A stretch of 64,000 nucleotides of DNA from Azolla caroliniana (GCA_043228905.1 JBHGNT010000001.1:20150001-20214000); one strand, 5' to 3'; positions 41,115 to 53,275 are shown, counted from the stretch's first letter. Notes: generated by a model not told the origin, from the letters alone. Numbers and translations are program-made.

Positions 41115-41973
41115 GCACCTATTTCCTGCCGGAGGCCATCAGTCACGAGCCTGTTCGCCGCCTTCCCTCCGAGCCTGGGCGATCTTGATATCCTTTACCA
41201 CACGTGTCAACTCCTCCAAAGCTGTTCCCCCCGGACGAGCCTCTGACCACGCCGGTCGAAGCCGAACCGGTTTCGAGCCACTCCCGGGTCTCTTCCCCTC
41301 GCGCTTGTGGTATCGGTTCGAGCTTCCTTGCTGCGACAGGACCCGCTCCAGTCGCCCCTGTATCAGCCCACTCCCACCGTTTGTCAAAACGGCCACAGAC
41401 TCTTTTTACCGCGGCCCAGTCGGCCGTCAGCCCGTCTTTGGTTTCCAGTAAGGAGCCCACTTGCTCCCGATCCCGTGCGTCAACCGATTTGACAAATAGT
41501 AGGACACGACTTGTGTCCAGAACGGTCCGATCGAGCGCCGAAAGGCATGCAAAGCGTTCCTCAAACTCCCGGAGGAGTACCGACGCATTTCTTCCTTTGT
41601 TGGGGGACTCCACCCACTCCATGAAGCCCCGCTTCGAAAGTCAAAGCGCGTCATCCAGCATGTATTTCTCCAGGAGCCATCCTTCGAACCCCTCCCAGGT
41701 CCGGCTCTCCGCCTGGACCTCGAGCACCTCCGCATGGATGCCCGGCATCGCCACTCGAGGGAATCCGGCAAGACGCCTCTCTTCCGGAATATCCCTCATC
41801 AACATCTCCGCCCGGTAGGACGCCAAATAACTCGTGGCATCCTTTCCACTGAACCGGCTGATCATACCAACGATCGCCTCAATAGCCCTGTCAAGGCCGC
41901 CGGTGCCCTCACGCGCGCTCACTTTCTAGTCCACGGCCGAAGCCATGGCCTCTGCAAGATCTGACCCCCTCAT
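41115..41973 (-). pseudogene. GypT2 Gag capsid
   Basis: ATG 41973 gives MRGSDLAEAMASAVD, then TAG at codon 16 (41928-41926), the same codon as in GypT1. The open block 41922-41641 contains AIEAIVGMISRFSGKDATSY, AEMLMRDIPEERRLAGFPRV and LLEKYMLDDAL, followed by a TGA where GypT1 has CGG. The block 41622-41143 continues MEWVESPNKGRNASVLLREF and VGSLLETKDGLTADWAAVKR. Confidence 0.82.
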
Positions 41974-41997
41974 CTTCTGCTCCTCTGCCGCCTGTTT

Positions 41998-42013
41998 CAC
42001 GTCGGGTTCACCA
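41998..42013 (-). other. GypT2 primer binding site
   Basis: The minus strand reads TGGTGAACCCGACGTG four bases after the LTR, identical to the GypT1 site at 27782-27797. Confidence 0.82.
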
Positions 42014-42017
42014 AATA

Positions 42018-42667
42018 TGTCGCGTTACTACGCACGTGCGTGGAGAAACGAGGCGGGACCACCGGGGTCTTGAACCAAAGAGGAGGTGATAGAAGGGGAA
42101 AGAGAAAGAGAGAGACACCCGGTTACGTATGAGCAAAGAAACACAGGGGCACGACCCATCAACGCAGAAGATGCGAATGGACACAGAGACAGAGAGACAC
42201 AAATGCTTGTATATTAACGAATGACAAATAAACAACAGAGCACGCGAGCGGTTACAACCGAACAAGCCGGCGAACAGATGTCGATGCCTGTTCGTCTACA
42301 CACGAAAAGGGGATGGGATGGAGGTGCTGCCGGAAGCACACGGGCGTTCCTCGAAGCAGCGCGAGCCTCCCGAAACCCGCAGAGAAGAGCAATAGAGAAC
42401 AAACAGAGGAGAAGCGTTTGGTTACGGTCCGACAGCACTTCGTCATCCTCAATGCGCGATCCCCTTCTCCCCGCGTCTCCCTCTCTTTTATAGCTTCAAG
42501 AAGGGAGCCGTTTCCCTCATTAACTTCCTACCTACCGAATCTAACTACCTAGGATATGCCTTTGTACTTAATTCTCTATTATATACATTAAAGGGCGCAC
42601 ACGCTTGAAGAGCCGGTTCACGCGCGCTATGCACTGATTGCTCTAAGGGACGGTTTTCTTCACGACA
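42018..42667 (-). repeat. GypT2 5' LTR (650 bp)
   Basis: Runs TGTCGCGTTAC to TTCTTCACGACA on the plus strand. On the minus strand a TATA box GCTATAAAAGAG lies at about 42482-42493, within the block deleted from the other LTR. The flank ACGG follows at 42668. Confidence 0.92.
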
Positions 42668-42671
42668 ACGG

Positions 42672-45051
42672 CCTTCCCAACAACAAGGTATTTCTCCCGT
42701 GTGCCCTGATGTCGATCCACGAATGCTTTACGTCGTCGCTATTCTTACTCGAGTACGGCCATACTATGGACCCAAGCCTCGCCTAATTCGAGAAGTTGTT
42801 GTAGCCGTATTTGCTCTAACTTGCCTTATGACAGTCAGTCTCGTACTTGAATTCTCAAATTGGGCACCTGGAATTCGATGGGCATTACGGCTTCTAACCC
42901 AAACACGAGCCGGAAGGGTGTGGACTATACGCTAGATTTGTAACTCATCCGATAAGCCCACAAGGCGTTGTGCAGCTTGGTATCCCAGTCTGTCCTATTC
43001 TCATTCACAATCTTTTTCATTATGGTCTGTAAGGTCTTGTTTGTGGACTCCGCTAACCCATTCTCCTACGGGTAATATGATGTGCTCTTCTTATGCACTA
43101 CGGCGTAATGGTGTGCTAGCTCGTAGATGACCAAATTCTGAAAGTGGCTCCCTTGATCACTGATCAGCTCGATTGGGCACCCAAAACGACACCAAATGTA
43201 TTCATAAAGAAATTTTATCATGTATGCCGCCGTATTATCCCATAACGCTTTTGCTTCTACCCACTTAGTGTAGTAATCCGTGGCTACGAGAATGTACTTA
43301 TTGCCCGTCCGCACCATTGCCAACATAACGGGACCAACAAAATCCAGACCCCATTTCAGGAATGGATCCAGCGGAAGAACCGGTTAGTGCGGCATCCGTG
43401 CGAGCTCCGTAGGTTGCCCCAAACGTTGACATAGATCACACTGTCTATAGTATTGATATGTGTCTTTCTGCGTAGTTGGCCACCATAGCCCTGCTTGCCA
43501 TATTTTTCGGGTCGTAACATCGCCCGGTTGTACCGCAATGAGCTTCGCGCAGAACGGCTTCCTTTTCATCCTGGTGTATCTCGCGTCGCTAGATCCCGTC
43601 GCTACCCTTGTGGTAAAGGACCCTTTAAACAGTCAAAAGTTATGACTCTAGACAGCTAGCCGTTTCTTCTCATCCGTCCTTAGTTGCGGAGGTGGCAGTC
43701 CCATAGTCAAAAAGTACGTCATTTCCACCAGCCAATAATCCAGAAAATTTGTTTCTGCTTTTGATGTCCTAGTCGCGATCCTCAGAATGTTTGCGTCAGG
43801 AAAGTCGTCATCGTCCCTCCCCGCATTATCGCCATTATCTACTCGTCTTAAGAAATCAGTTACGGCAAGCTTCATGCCCAGTCGATGTTGAATTGCGAAG
43901 TTGAACTCCTGGAGCAACAACATCCATCTGGCCAGCTTCCTTGTCAGTGCCTGTTTCTGAACTAGATAACGCTGCATGATCTACGTGAAACGTAAATATG
44001 CATCCTAGCAGATAATGCCAGAATTTGTTGATGCTTTATATCATCCCCTAGGCTTCACGCTCGATTGTGGAGTAGTTTCTCTCGGCGGTTGATAGTTTAC
44101 GAGTGGCGTAATAGACCCGACCCGTCTGTACCAACTCGGCTCTATGAGTTGCATTAAGGCGTTGCCCATTGCTATATCTGAGGCATCCACAAAGACGTGA
44201 AAAGGTTTAGTCCAATTTGGTGGTTGTACGACCGGTGCTTGGGTTAACATTATCTTCAGTGTGTCATAAGCTTTCTCTTCTATTGCCGTCCACTTGAAGG
44301 GCGTTCGATGTATGGTGGTGTGTAATGGGGTCGCAAAATCCGCCAAGTACCGTAACATGCGGCTATGCCAACGTATTTGACCCAGGAAGTGGTTGAGGGC
44401 TTTGGCATTAGTCAGGGTCTTTGCTTCAATGATTGGAGTGATTTCATTCGGATCCACAGGTATCCCTTCCTTGCTTATGATGTGTCCGAGAAGTGCCCCA
44501 CTTGTGATGCCGAATGCAGATTTGGCCGGATTAAGGCTGAGGCGTGTTGTACGACAGTACTCCAAACAAACTCGGAAATGGCCCAAATGTTTGCCTCGTG
44601 TTCCATATACCGCGCAATCATCGAGAAAGAGTTGCATAAAGGTGGGTATGTACTCCCCAAAAATCTTCGTAACTGTTCGCTGGAACGTGGCAGGTGCCGT
44701 CTTTAGCCCAAATATCATGACCACAGTGACGAAAACACCCTACTCCGTGACGAAGACAGTCTTGTCCTAGTCTTCAAGGTGCATGCGTACCAGATTGTAT
44801 CCGCTAAAACCATCTAGAAAACTATACATGTCATGGCCCGCGACCGTGTCTAGTACGCTATCGGTGAAGGGTAAGGGAAACACATATGTTATCGTTACAA
44901 TGTTGAGCTTCCGATAATCCACGCAAAAACGGATTTTACCATTTTTCTTTGGTACCACGACTATCGGGCTCAGCCACATGGCCTGCTTCACTAGCCAGAT
45001 AAACCCTGCTTTTAGAAGTTTGTCAATCTCTTTTTTTACGCGAACTGCATT
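42672..45051 (-). pseudogene. Gyp4B integrase, RNase H and RT (right of GypT2)
   Basis: On the minus strand: RT start 44991-44767 (MKQAMWLSPIVVVPKKNGKI, FLDGFSGYNLVRMHLED) and RT block 44724-44041 with ATFQR and FLDD (44617-44628). The RNase H follows (PFHVFVDASDIAMGNALMQL, 43977 on LLQEFNFAIQHR). The integrase (43569-43066) has [34 protein letters not shown] and FGCPIELISDQGSHFQ. Unlike Gyp4A, this copy keeps the RT catalytic region. Stops are scattered. Confidence 0.88.
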
Positions 45052-45678
45052 TTCGTGGAGAAAACCATCCCTAGGAGGAATCGATGGATAGTGTGCGTGA
45101 AACGGCCCTTACACACGGGCACATGTTTGATATATTTACAGGTCGACGATGTAATTATCCTAGGTAGCACGAATTCATTATGTAGGGAATCGAAGAGGAG
45201 TTGTATCCAAAAGGACAGAGAATAAAAGTGATGTAACGGTCTGTAATGGCTCTCTCTCTACTTGTGCTATAAAAGGAGAGGGAAAAGGGGTTGAGGGGGG
45301 ATCACGTAGTCGAGGACTAAGTGTTGTCAGACTGGAACCGAGCTCTTCTCCTTTGTTTGTCATCGTTCTCTGCAAGGTTTGGGAGGTTGCCTCTGTTTCG
45401 TGGAAAGCCTGAGTGCTTCCGATAGGGGCTCCATCTCTTGTTATCGTGTGCATTGTGTGAGTTGGTGTGATCGAGTTGGCACTTACCGGCTAGCCGGCTG
45501 TAATCTCGATCATACATACATATATATATAGATATAGATATAGACCTTTGCCTTACTCGTTGTTTGACCTTGTTTGTGAATTCTCTGTGTATTTGTGTGT
45601 GCGCCTCAGCCGTGGTTTTGTAGTGTGCCTCCCTCTGCTTGGCTTTGGTATCTCCTATGCGTGCAAGATAACACGACA
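45052..45678 (+). repeat. GypT-family solo LTR (627 bp) at the GypT1 site of the second copy
   Basis: It starts TTTCGTGGAGAAAACC (decayed from TGT-GTGGAG) and ends AACACGACA, with a TATA box CTATAAAAGG near 45268. It aligns end to end with 27122-27777. Flanks GCAT and ACGT are consistent with a decayed 4-bp duplication of GCGT. The element body has been lost, presumably by LTR-LTR recombination. Confidence 0.88.
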
Positions 45679-47019
45679 ACGTAATTCAGGTTCATCCGAT
45701 AGCGACATTGCTGCACCGGTTTTGCGTCGGTGGACAAGTTGATCTTGTGCTGATAAAATTTAGGATCCAACTCCTGCATGTCCTCATGTGACCATGCGAA
45801 AACATCTTTATATTCCTTGAGCAGCTCGATCATTGTCGTCTTCTCACTTGGGACCAAATCCTTCGCAATTGAGAGTAGTCGAGGTTCCGCTGTGGTTCTG
45901 ATATTGACTTCTTCTAATGCCACAACAATGACTCGCCTTGAGATTTCCATTTCTCTCTTGAATGCTATCCGTGCTCTACTTAACTCCATCAACGACTCCG
46001 AGTTTGGTTCGTATGAAGCTTCCTACAGCGTATTAGGTGGGGCGTATTCCGCAACAGTTTCTATTATGTCAATTTCGAATAAAGGAACGATTTGCGGGTG
46101 ATCCTCCAAGTACGCCTCCAGCTCTGTATCATCTACTTCTTCCAGCATATTTATAACTTCCGCGTATACTGGCTTTATGCCCTTGGTTAGCGCCACCGTT
46201 TCCTGAGTGAGCACACGAACTTTGCTTCGGCCTTGCCGGAAGCTGGTACAATTATGCTGCCAATTCTGTTTTATGTTGGTGGAGTGTAGCCAAGGTCTGC
46301 CAAGCAATATTGGGTATGCTCCTGGGGCGTCTATGGCAAGCACTGCCACAGAGATGTCAAGCAATGGCTGCCAACGACAATGCCTAGTATCCGGATTAAC
46401 CTTAGGGGTCTGACAGAGCAAGTGTCCGCCATGCGGACCCAGAAAGGGAATGCTTCCCAACCTGTAATGCCTAGTCGTGCGGATGTATTCATACTGATGA
46501 CATTAACATTGGATCCCCCATCAATGATATATCTTGAGATTTCATGTCCTTGCAATACCAACTCAATGGCTGGATTGTGATGATCTACGACTGTTGTGCT
46601 TGTACTAGACTCCGCAAAATTTGCCGAGACATCTAATCTGGCGGTGCCCCTTATGTGATTTTCCACGACCTGCCAGAATCGAGGCACCAGTCGGAGAAAC
46701 TTATCCATGGTCATTGTTTTCTCACAGTTCGCCAAATCTTGCCATATGGGATCCGGTGACGACGTATTTTCTTTCATTGGCAGACAGTCGTTTGAGGAAT
46801 CGTGCTTCATTCGTTCCGCGTTTGCCGCATTTGCTTTTTCTACCTAGGCCTGGGCTACCTTGCGTATCTCATCTTGTTCTGCCCAGTCTACATTCTTCGA
46901 CTGCTGCCATGTTGTGACTTGTTGAACTTCTGTCGTGATGGTATTCACGACTGCCTCCTTTCCTTTTTGACATGGGCACTACGTCGCGTAATGATCGGGT
47001 TGTTGACACACGAAACAGT
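45679..47019 (-). pseudogene. Gyp4B RT start, protease and zinc knuckle
   Basis: Reading down the minus strand from 47019: a knuckle CFVCQQPDHYAT-CP, then VNTITTEVQQVTTWQQSKNV and LDKFLRLVPRFWQVVE-like Gag end. The protease is IIDGGSNVNVISM with YPILLGRPWL, and the linker to RT is FAWSHEDMQELDPKFYQHKI. A frameshift near 46331-46460 splits the protease. The solo LTR interrupts RT after MNLNY. Confidence 0.85.
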
Positions 47020-47024
47020 GTACG

Positions 47025-47660
47025 TGACAGGAATACGGTTTCCTAAGCTATGCTCGGCAACAACCGAGACGTCAGATCAAGCACAGAAAACAGGGATGTG
47101 GTGAGATGTATCTACACACGAAACAGTAAAGAAGAGAGTGCACTGGATGTTAACGTCGAAAACCCAAATCTGGGAAAAACCACGGCAGCCCTCAGACTGC
47201 AAAATATCACTATATCAAGATTACAACAATGGGGCACAGAGGCAATGACCTCTTGCTCCCTCGCTTTGCCACCAGGTGGTTACAACAGAGGCAACAACCT
47301 CTTCCTCTCTCTCTCTCTCTTCTCTGTACGCAGTTACGCTCTGAATTATCGCCACAACGATAATAACACAACCAACTCTACATCATTACTATTACGTTTG
47401 CCCTAGGTCATATTTATACTAATATGACTTTCAGGCTATTTACAAATATAGCCCCAGTGGGCTCTATGGAACATATTTACATATATGTCCCTTCCATCCG
47501 ATGAGAGGTTCTCATCGGGTCTTCCTTGCCGGGCACTCCACATCCGGTTCTCACCAGGTCTTCCGTTGCCGGGTACTCCACATCCGGATTCGGCCTTGGC
47601 CGAGTTGCTCATCAACACTGTTCTTCTCACTTCCCATCCGGAGGGACCTCTTTCCTAACA
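47025..47660 (-). repeat. Cop6 3' LTR (636 bp)
   Basis: TGACAGGAATACG to TTTCCTAACA, with the TATA-like GTATAAATAT shared with Cop1 (about 47412-47421) and a TC tract near 47307-47325. A purine run precedes it on the coding strand (47661-47672). Confidence 0.93.
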
Positions 47661-49225
47661 AACTCCCCCTTCACTCCGGCATGGGATGTCTTATTAGTCT
47701 GATCCGCTTCCGACATGCATCCAGCTTGTCGGGTATTAGTACTTTGGTCAGCATATCTGACCCGTTCTCGGTCGTGTGGATCTTCGTCAGCGCGAGCTTT
47801 CGATCTTCTACTCGCTCCCGGATCTAGTGATACCTACGTTGGATGTGATTCATCCTGGAATGGTAAACTACGTTCTTAGCAAGGTGGATGACACTTTGAC
47901 TATCGCAATAGAACCGGTATTCATCTTGCTGGATACCGAGATGTCCGATGATGTCCTTCATCCACAATATTTCCTTGCCGGCTTCCACAGCCACCATGTA
48001 CTCCGCCTCCGTGGTTGACAACGCAACCGTCTTCTGCAGTCTCGACTGCCACGAAACAGATCCCCCTGCATAGGTCAATACATATCCGGATGTAGACCAG
48101 CTGGTATCCACATCAGCCGAAATGTCCGAATCAGTAAAACCGTCAAGTTGAGGTTTACTGGAGCCGAATCAGAGAAACATATTCGAAGTGCCCTTCAAGT
48201 ACCGGAGTATCCATTTGACCGCGTTCCAGTGCTCCTTGCCGGGATTGCTCATAAACCGGCTCACCACTCCGACTGCGTATCCAATATCCGGTCGAGTACA
48301 CACCATTGCGTACATTACGCTCCCGACGGCAGAGGCATATCAAACCTTCACCATATCCACCTTCTCTGCTTTCGTCTTCGGGCTTTGCTTACCGGATAGT
48401 CTACAGTTTGTCGGGAGTGTCGATCCGACCGATTTTGCTTCTAACATGTTGAACCGCTGAAGCACCTTTGTCACGTATTTCTCCTGTGACAACCACAATT
48501 GCTTCTTCGACCGGTCCTGGATGATGTGCATCCCCAAGTCTTTCATTTCGAAGGTTCGATTGAGAGCCTTCTTCAACGTCCGTATTTTGGCTTGGTCTCG
48601 TCCGACGATGAACATGTCGTCCACGTACAGAAGGAGTATCAGGAAGTCGCCTCCTTTGAACTTCTTCACAAACATGCAATGATCGGTTTACATTTTGTGA
48701 TACCCTTGGTCGGTCATGAAGGAGTCGAACTTTCGGTACCATTGTCGGGGAGCCTGCTTAAGTCCGTACAGGATCTTCTTCAACCGGCAAACCAGGTGCT
48801 CCTTCCCTTTCTCCACGAATCCTTCCGGTTGCTGCATGTAGATCTCCTCTTCGAGGTCACCGTGAAGGAATGTCGTCTTCACGTCCAGCTGCTCTACCTC
48901 GAGGTTCATGCTTGCCGCTATACTCAGCACCGTTCGGATGGAAGTCATCTTTACTACCGGGGCAAATATCTCGTCGAAGTCCACACCGTTCGGATGGAAC
49001 CCCTTCACCACGATCCTGGCTTTGTATCACGGTGGTTTGCCGGCATCTCCCGGTTTCAACTTGTACACCCACTTATTTCGGAGTGCCCGCTTTTCTTTCG
49101 GCAACTACACCAATTCGTATGTATGGTTCTCATGCAGGGAATCCATCTCATCCTGCATGGCACTTAACCATTTGCGGTTGTGGGTGTCATCCTTCGCTTC
49201 TTCGAAGCTTTCCGGCTCTCCCTCA
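47661..49225 (-). pseudogene. Cop6 RT and RNase H
   Basis: Blocks 49011-48688 (VDFDEIFAPVVKMTSIRTVL, LDVKTTFLHGDLEEEIYMQQ), 48675-48340 (FVKKFKGGDFLILLLYVDDM, YVDD at 48616-48627) and 48111-47824 (TSGYVLTYAGGSVSWQSRLQ, ALSTTEAEYMVAVEAGKEIL) give RT and RNase H. Cop1 is nearly the same where the two overlap. Stops in between make it inactive. Confidence 0.9.
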
Positions 49226-49229
49226 TCGG

Positions 49230-50342
49230 TCAGTAGCACATGCTCTGCATCCAGAAATCTTCCGGGGCCCTTCTCTCTCTGAGAGGATATCTCTGTCTTT
49301 GGCCTTTGGCAACCAGATCCACTATTTTTTCTTCATCCGAATCCGATTCGGGGTCTTGGCCAGTTCCGATTTCAGGTTCCTCTACTTCTTCTTCTGTCGG
49401 TTCGGTATCCTCACCGTAACCGGCTGGTTCCTCGAGTGTCAACCGGCTCTTAGCCGGGTGGGTCCGAATCTCATGGAAGTTCATTATCTTCTTCACGGAC
49501 TCCCAATCGGAAAGAGTCTTGTCCTCCATGAAGATAATATCTCCGCTCCGGAAACCCTTCTTGTCAACCGGATCCCACACTCGGTAGCCGAACTCATCGT
49601 CGCCGTATCGGAGGAATATGCATGGCCGGGTCTTTGGATCCAACTTTCCTCTCCAGTCCTTTGCAACATGCACGTACGCGAGACACTCGAACACCTTCAG
49701 ATACCGGTAGGACACTTCCTTACCGGTCCACACCTTCCCCAACGTGTCTCCATCCAAGGGCACTAAGGGTGATCTGTTTATCACATACGTCGTTGTCGAC
49801 AACGCCTCACCCCAAAACGTCTTGGGTAGCTTAGCATGTGCTAACATACTCTGAACCCTCTCCATTATGGTCCGGTTCATCCTCTCGGCTAGCCCGTTTA
49901 GTTCCGGCATCTTTGGCACGGTAAATTCGAGCCGGATTCCCTTCAAGTGGCAGTACTCCTCAAACTGCCCCCGGTATTCACCTCCGTTATCTGCGCGAAC
50001 CGCTTTCACCGTCCGGCCGAATTCTCTTTCCACTCTTGCGTGGAGCTCCTTGAAGACGGATAACACCTGATCCTTCGTGTTCAACGGTGTGGCCCACAAC
50101 CTCCTGCTATGGTCATCTATGAACGTCACGAAGTACTGCGATCCTGCATGTGACTTCGTGTCCACTTGACACACATCAGTATGCACCAACTCCAGTGGTG
50201 CATTACGTCTCATCGGTGTCCTCGATCGGAAGGAGGTCCGGTTTTTCTTACCGGCTAGGCAGTCGGTGCACCTCTCAAGATGCACGTTCTTCACCAGAAT
50301 GAGGTTGTCATCGGCAAGCCTCTTCGTCCCCTTCACGCTCAT
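49230..50342 (-). CDS. Cop6 integrase and linker, open frame of 370 codons
   Basis: The block contains CTDCLAGKKNRTSF, VHTDVCQVDTKSHAGSQYF, VRADNGGEYRGQFEEYC and PELNGLAERMNRTIMERVQS, i.e. the second zinc pair and D,D,E. The copia C-terminal region is CIFLRYGDDEFGYRVWDPVD, and an acidic linker reaches PLRERRAPEDFW. The first zinc pair (YKRLCHM) lies just upstream after a stop, so this is an open remnant, not a complete protein. Confidence 0.88.
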   Translation of the reverse strand: MSVKGTKRLADDNLILVKNVHLERCTDCLAGKKNRTSFRSRTPMRRNAPLELVHTDVCQVDTKSHAGSQYFVTFIDDHSRRLWATPLNTKDQVLSVFKELHARVEREFGRTVKAVRADNGGEYRGQFEEYCHLKGIRLEFTVPKMPELNGLAERMNRTIMERVQSMLAHAKLPKTFWGEALSTTTYVINRSPLVPLDGDTLGKVWTGKEVSYRYLKVFECLAYVHVAKDWRGKLDPKTRPCIFLRYGDDEFGYRVWDPVDKKGFRSGDIIFMEDKTLSDWESVKKIMNFHEIRTHPAKSRLTLEEPAGYGEDTEPTEEEVEEPEIGTGQDPESDSDEEKIVDLVAKGQRQRYPLRERRAPEDFWMQSMCY

Positions 50343-50344
50343 GT

Positions 50345-51656
50345 GACACAGTCTCTTGTATCACAGCTCACTGGCAGTGTCGGAACCCACCTTCACTTCT
50401 TCCTGGCATAATCGGGCATTCATTAGGTACAACGTGTTAACTTTCCGGGCCCGAGCCACAATCATGCTCCCTTTGCCGAACTTCATAACACCGTTGCGGA
50501 TGCTACCCATGTAGCCTTCATCATCTAGCCGACCGCCTGATATCAGGTTCAGTCGAACCTCCGCAACGTGTCAGACATCCTTCAACAGCAGCTTGCATCC
50601 AGTTGGTGTTGTCAACCACACGTCTCCTATGCCGAAAATTCGGCATGTACCTTCATTCCCCATCCGGACACAGTCGTGATCACCGACTGAGTAGGATGAG
50701 AAGCATTTCCGGTCCGGGGTAAGGTGGAACGACGCTCCGGAATCGACAACCCATGTTTTCTCGTCGCCGGCAAGGTTCAACTCACTCTCCTCGGTGATGA
50801 GCATCAACTCTTCTTCACTTGCCGCGATTGCCGTCATTCCCTTCCAGTCCGGCCCCCTCTAGTCTTTACCATTCCGCTCCAGTGTCCGCTTCGAATCGGT
50901 ACCGTCTGTTTCCTTGTCTTTTCAGAAGTGCGGACAATTCTTCTGGAAGTGTCCCGGCTTGCCGCAATAGAAGTAAGTAGGCCTCCCCTTTGACTTTGAC
51001 CGTGTCCCCGACTTTTCCCGGTTCTGGGGACTACGGTTCCTTTGCCTTCTACGTTCCAATTCGGTAAGGAGCGTTTTTAAGTCGGAGCTCGTATCCTTAT
51101 CTCTCCGACGCGCCTCCTCATCTAGCAAGCTCGACTTCATTCTTGCTAGGGATAATCGTTTCCCTTCCGGCCCGGCGTTGCCCAAAGTTACGTCCAACGT
51201 CTCCCAGCTATCTGGGAGGGAACCGAGCAGGAGTAGTGCTAGTACCTCATCGGCGAGAGGTACTTCTAATGATGTTTCCTGGTGTATCAGCCCCTAGAAG
51301 GCATTCATGTGCTCCGCCATGCTGGAGCCATCTTGGTACCGGAGTCTTACTAGCTTCCGAAATACCGAAACTTGATTAACAACATTTTTGTTCTGAAACA
51401 TAATGCCGATCTTCTCCTAGAGCTCATGAGCCTTGCTCTCTTCATTGAAGTTGTTGTATAGACTCATGTCAATGAAGCACCGTATGTATGCCGTTATCTT
51501 CATGTGTATCACCTCCCATATCGTGGCATCGATTTTGTCCCCGAACTGAACCGGCAGCCAAAGATTTTTAACCATGAGCATGTCCCTCATCTTCGACTTC
51601 CACACTGAATAGTTTGAGCCGGTGAGCTTGAACATGCCTCCCAACGAATCGTTCAT
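50345..51656 (-). pseudogene. Cop6 Gag, zinc knuckle and protease
   Basis: ATG 51656 starts MNDSLGGMFKLTGSNYSVWK (UBN2-type Gag). A knuckle YFYCGKPGHFQKNC lies near 50935-50975, where Cop1 has CFHC, so the first Cys is lost. The protease DSGASFHLTPDRKCF is in 50837-50571. The first 80 Gag residues differ much more from Cop1 than Pol does. Confidence 0.85.
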
Positions 51657-51672
51657 TTGTCTGTGTCGTTTC

Positions 51673-51684
51673 GCTTTGATACCA
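51673..51684 (-). other. Cop6 primer binding site
   Basis: Minus-strand TGGTATCAAAGC three bases after the LTR; initiator-Met tRNA type, one base different from the Cop1 site. Confidence 0.9.
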
Positions 51685-51820
51685 GTTTGACGGGAATACG
51701 ATTTCCTAAGCTATGCTTGGCCACAACTGAGACGTCGGATCAAGCACTGAAAACAGGGATGTGGTTGAGATGTATCTACAAACGAAACAGTAAAGAAGAG
51801 AGTGCATTGGATGTTAACGT

Positions 51821-52468
51821 TGTCGTGAAGAAAACCGTCCCCTGGCGCAATCGGTGAATAGCGCACATGAACCGGCCCTTCACGTGTGCGCACTCTTAAT
51901 GTATATAATAGAGAATTAGGTACAGAGAGAGATCCGGGGTAGTTAGATTCGGTAGGTAGGAAGTAAATGAGGGAGACGGCTCCCTTCTTGACGCTATAAA
52001 GGAGAGGGAGACGCAGGGAGAAGAGATAGCGCATTGAGGAGGACGAAGTGATGTCGGACCGGAACCGAACGCTTCTCCTCTGTCTGTTCTCTATTGCTCT
52101 TCTCTGCAGGTCTCGGGAGGCTCGCGCTGCTTCGAGGAACGCCCGTGTGCTTCCGGCAGCACCTCCATCCTATTCCCATTTCGTGCGTAGACGAACAGGC
52201 ATCGGCATCTGTCCGTCGGCATGTTCGGTTGTAGCCGCTCGCGTGTTCTGATGTGCACTCGTTATTCGTTAATATACAAACACTTGTTTCTTCCTGTCTC
52301 TGTGTCCATTCGCGTCTTCTGTGTTGACGGGCCACGCCCCTGTGTTTCTTTGCTCATACGTGACCGGGCGTCTCTCTCCTTCTCTTTCCCCTTCTATCAC
52401 CTGCTCTTCGGTTCAAGACCCCGGTGGTCCCACCTTGTTTCTCCACGCACGTGCGTAATAACGCGACA
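51821..52468 (+). repeat. GypT-family solo LTR (648 bp)
   Basis: Runs TGTCGTGAAGAAAACCGTCC to AACGCGACA, TATA box GCTATAAAGGAG near 51991-52002. Flanks ACGT (51817-51820, 52469-52472) are a 4-bp duplication. The empty site is seen in the other Cop6 LTR (GTTAACGTCGAAAACC) and in Cop1. Confidence 0.92.
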
Positions 52469-53275
52469 ACGTGGAAAACCCAAATCTGGGAAAAACCACG
52501 GCAGTCCTCAGACTGCAAAATATCACTATATCAAGATTACAACAATGGAGCACAGAGGTAACGACCTCTTGCTCCCTCGCTTCGCCACCAGGCGGTTACA
52601 ACAGAGGCAACAACTTCTTCCTCTCTCTCTCTCTCTTCTCTGTACGCAGTTACGCTCTGAATTATCGCCACAACGATAATAACACAACCAACTCTACATC
52701 ATTACTATTAGGTTTGCCCTAGGTCATATTTATACTAATATGACTTTCGGGCTATTTACAAATATAGCCCCAGTGGGCTCTGTGGAACATATTTACATAT
52801 ATGTCCCTTCCATCCGATGAGAGGTTCTCACCGGGCCTGCAACATCCGGTTCTCACTGGGTCTTCCTTACCGGTGTCGTGAAGATCCGTCACTACGCGCG
52901 GATCGTGAGGCGGAACCGTCGGGGTTCTGGACCAGAAGGATTTAGAGTCGATACAAGCTTTGGCGAGAAAGTACGTAAGATAGATTGGGAAAGAGAGAAG
53001 TTGAGATTACACGATTGATTTCAAAACGAATTTCTTCCTCTTAATTTTCATAAAAAAAAATCGTCCTTTTTCTCCTCCCCCTTCCCTCTTTTATAGATGC
53101 TCTCATGCATATGATGCATGTGAGGGTATAAGACATGCATAAATTGCATGTTTGCCATTTGGCGCTTAAGTATTACATGTGGTGCATGCTAACCATGTCA
53201 CTCATTTTAGCTCTCATGTATGAGAATTTACATGTAAAAGTACAATGATAGAAATATAATTTCAACTAAATACCA

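Larger units (their letters stand above)
36999..42667 (-). mobile_element. GypT2: gypsy element with both LTRs and an internal deletion
   Basis: LTRs 36999-37530 and 42018-42667 flank a minus-strand gag-pol, and the 4-bp flanking duplication is ACGG (36995-36998 and 42668-42671). The uninterrupted site is seen in Gyp4A near 25045. The second half of RT and RNase H are missing, so the copy could move only with enzymes supplied by another element. Confidence 0.93.
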
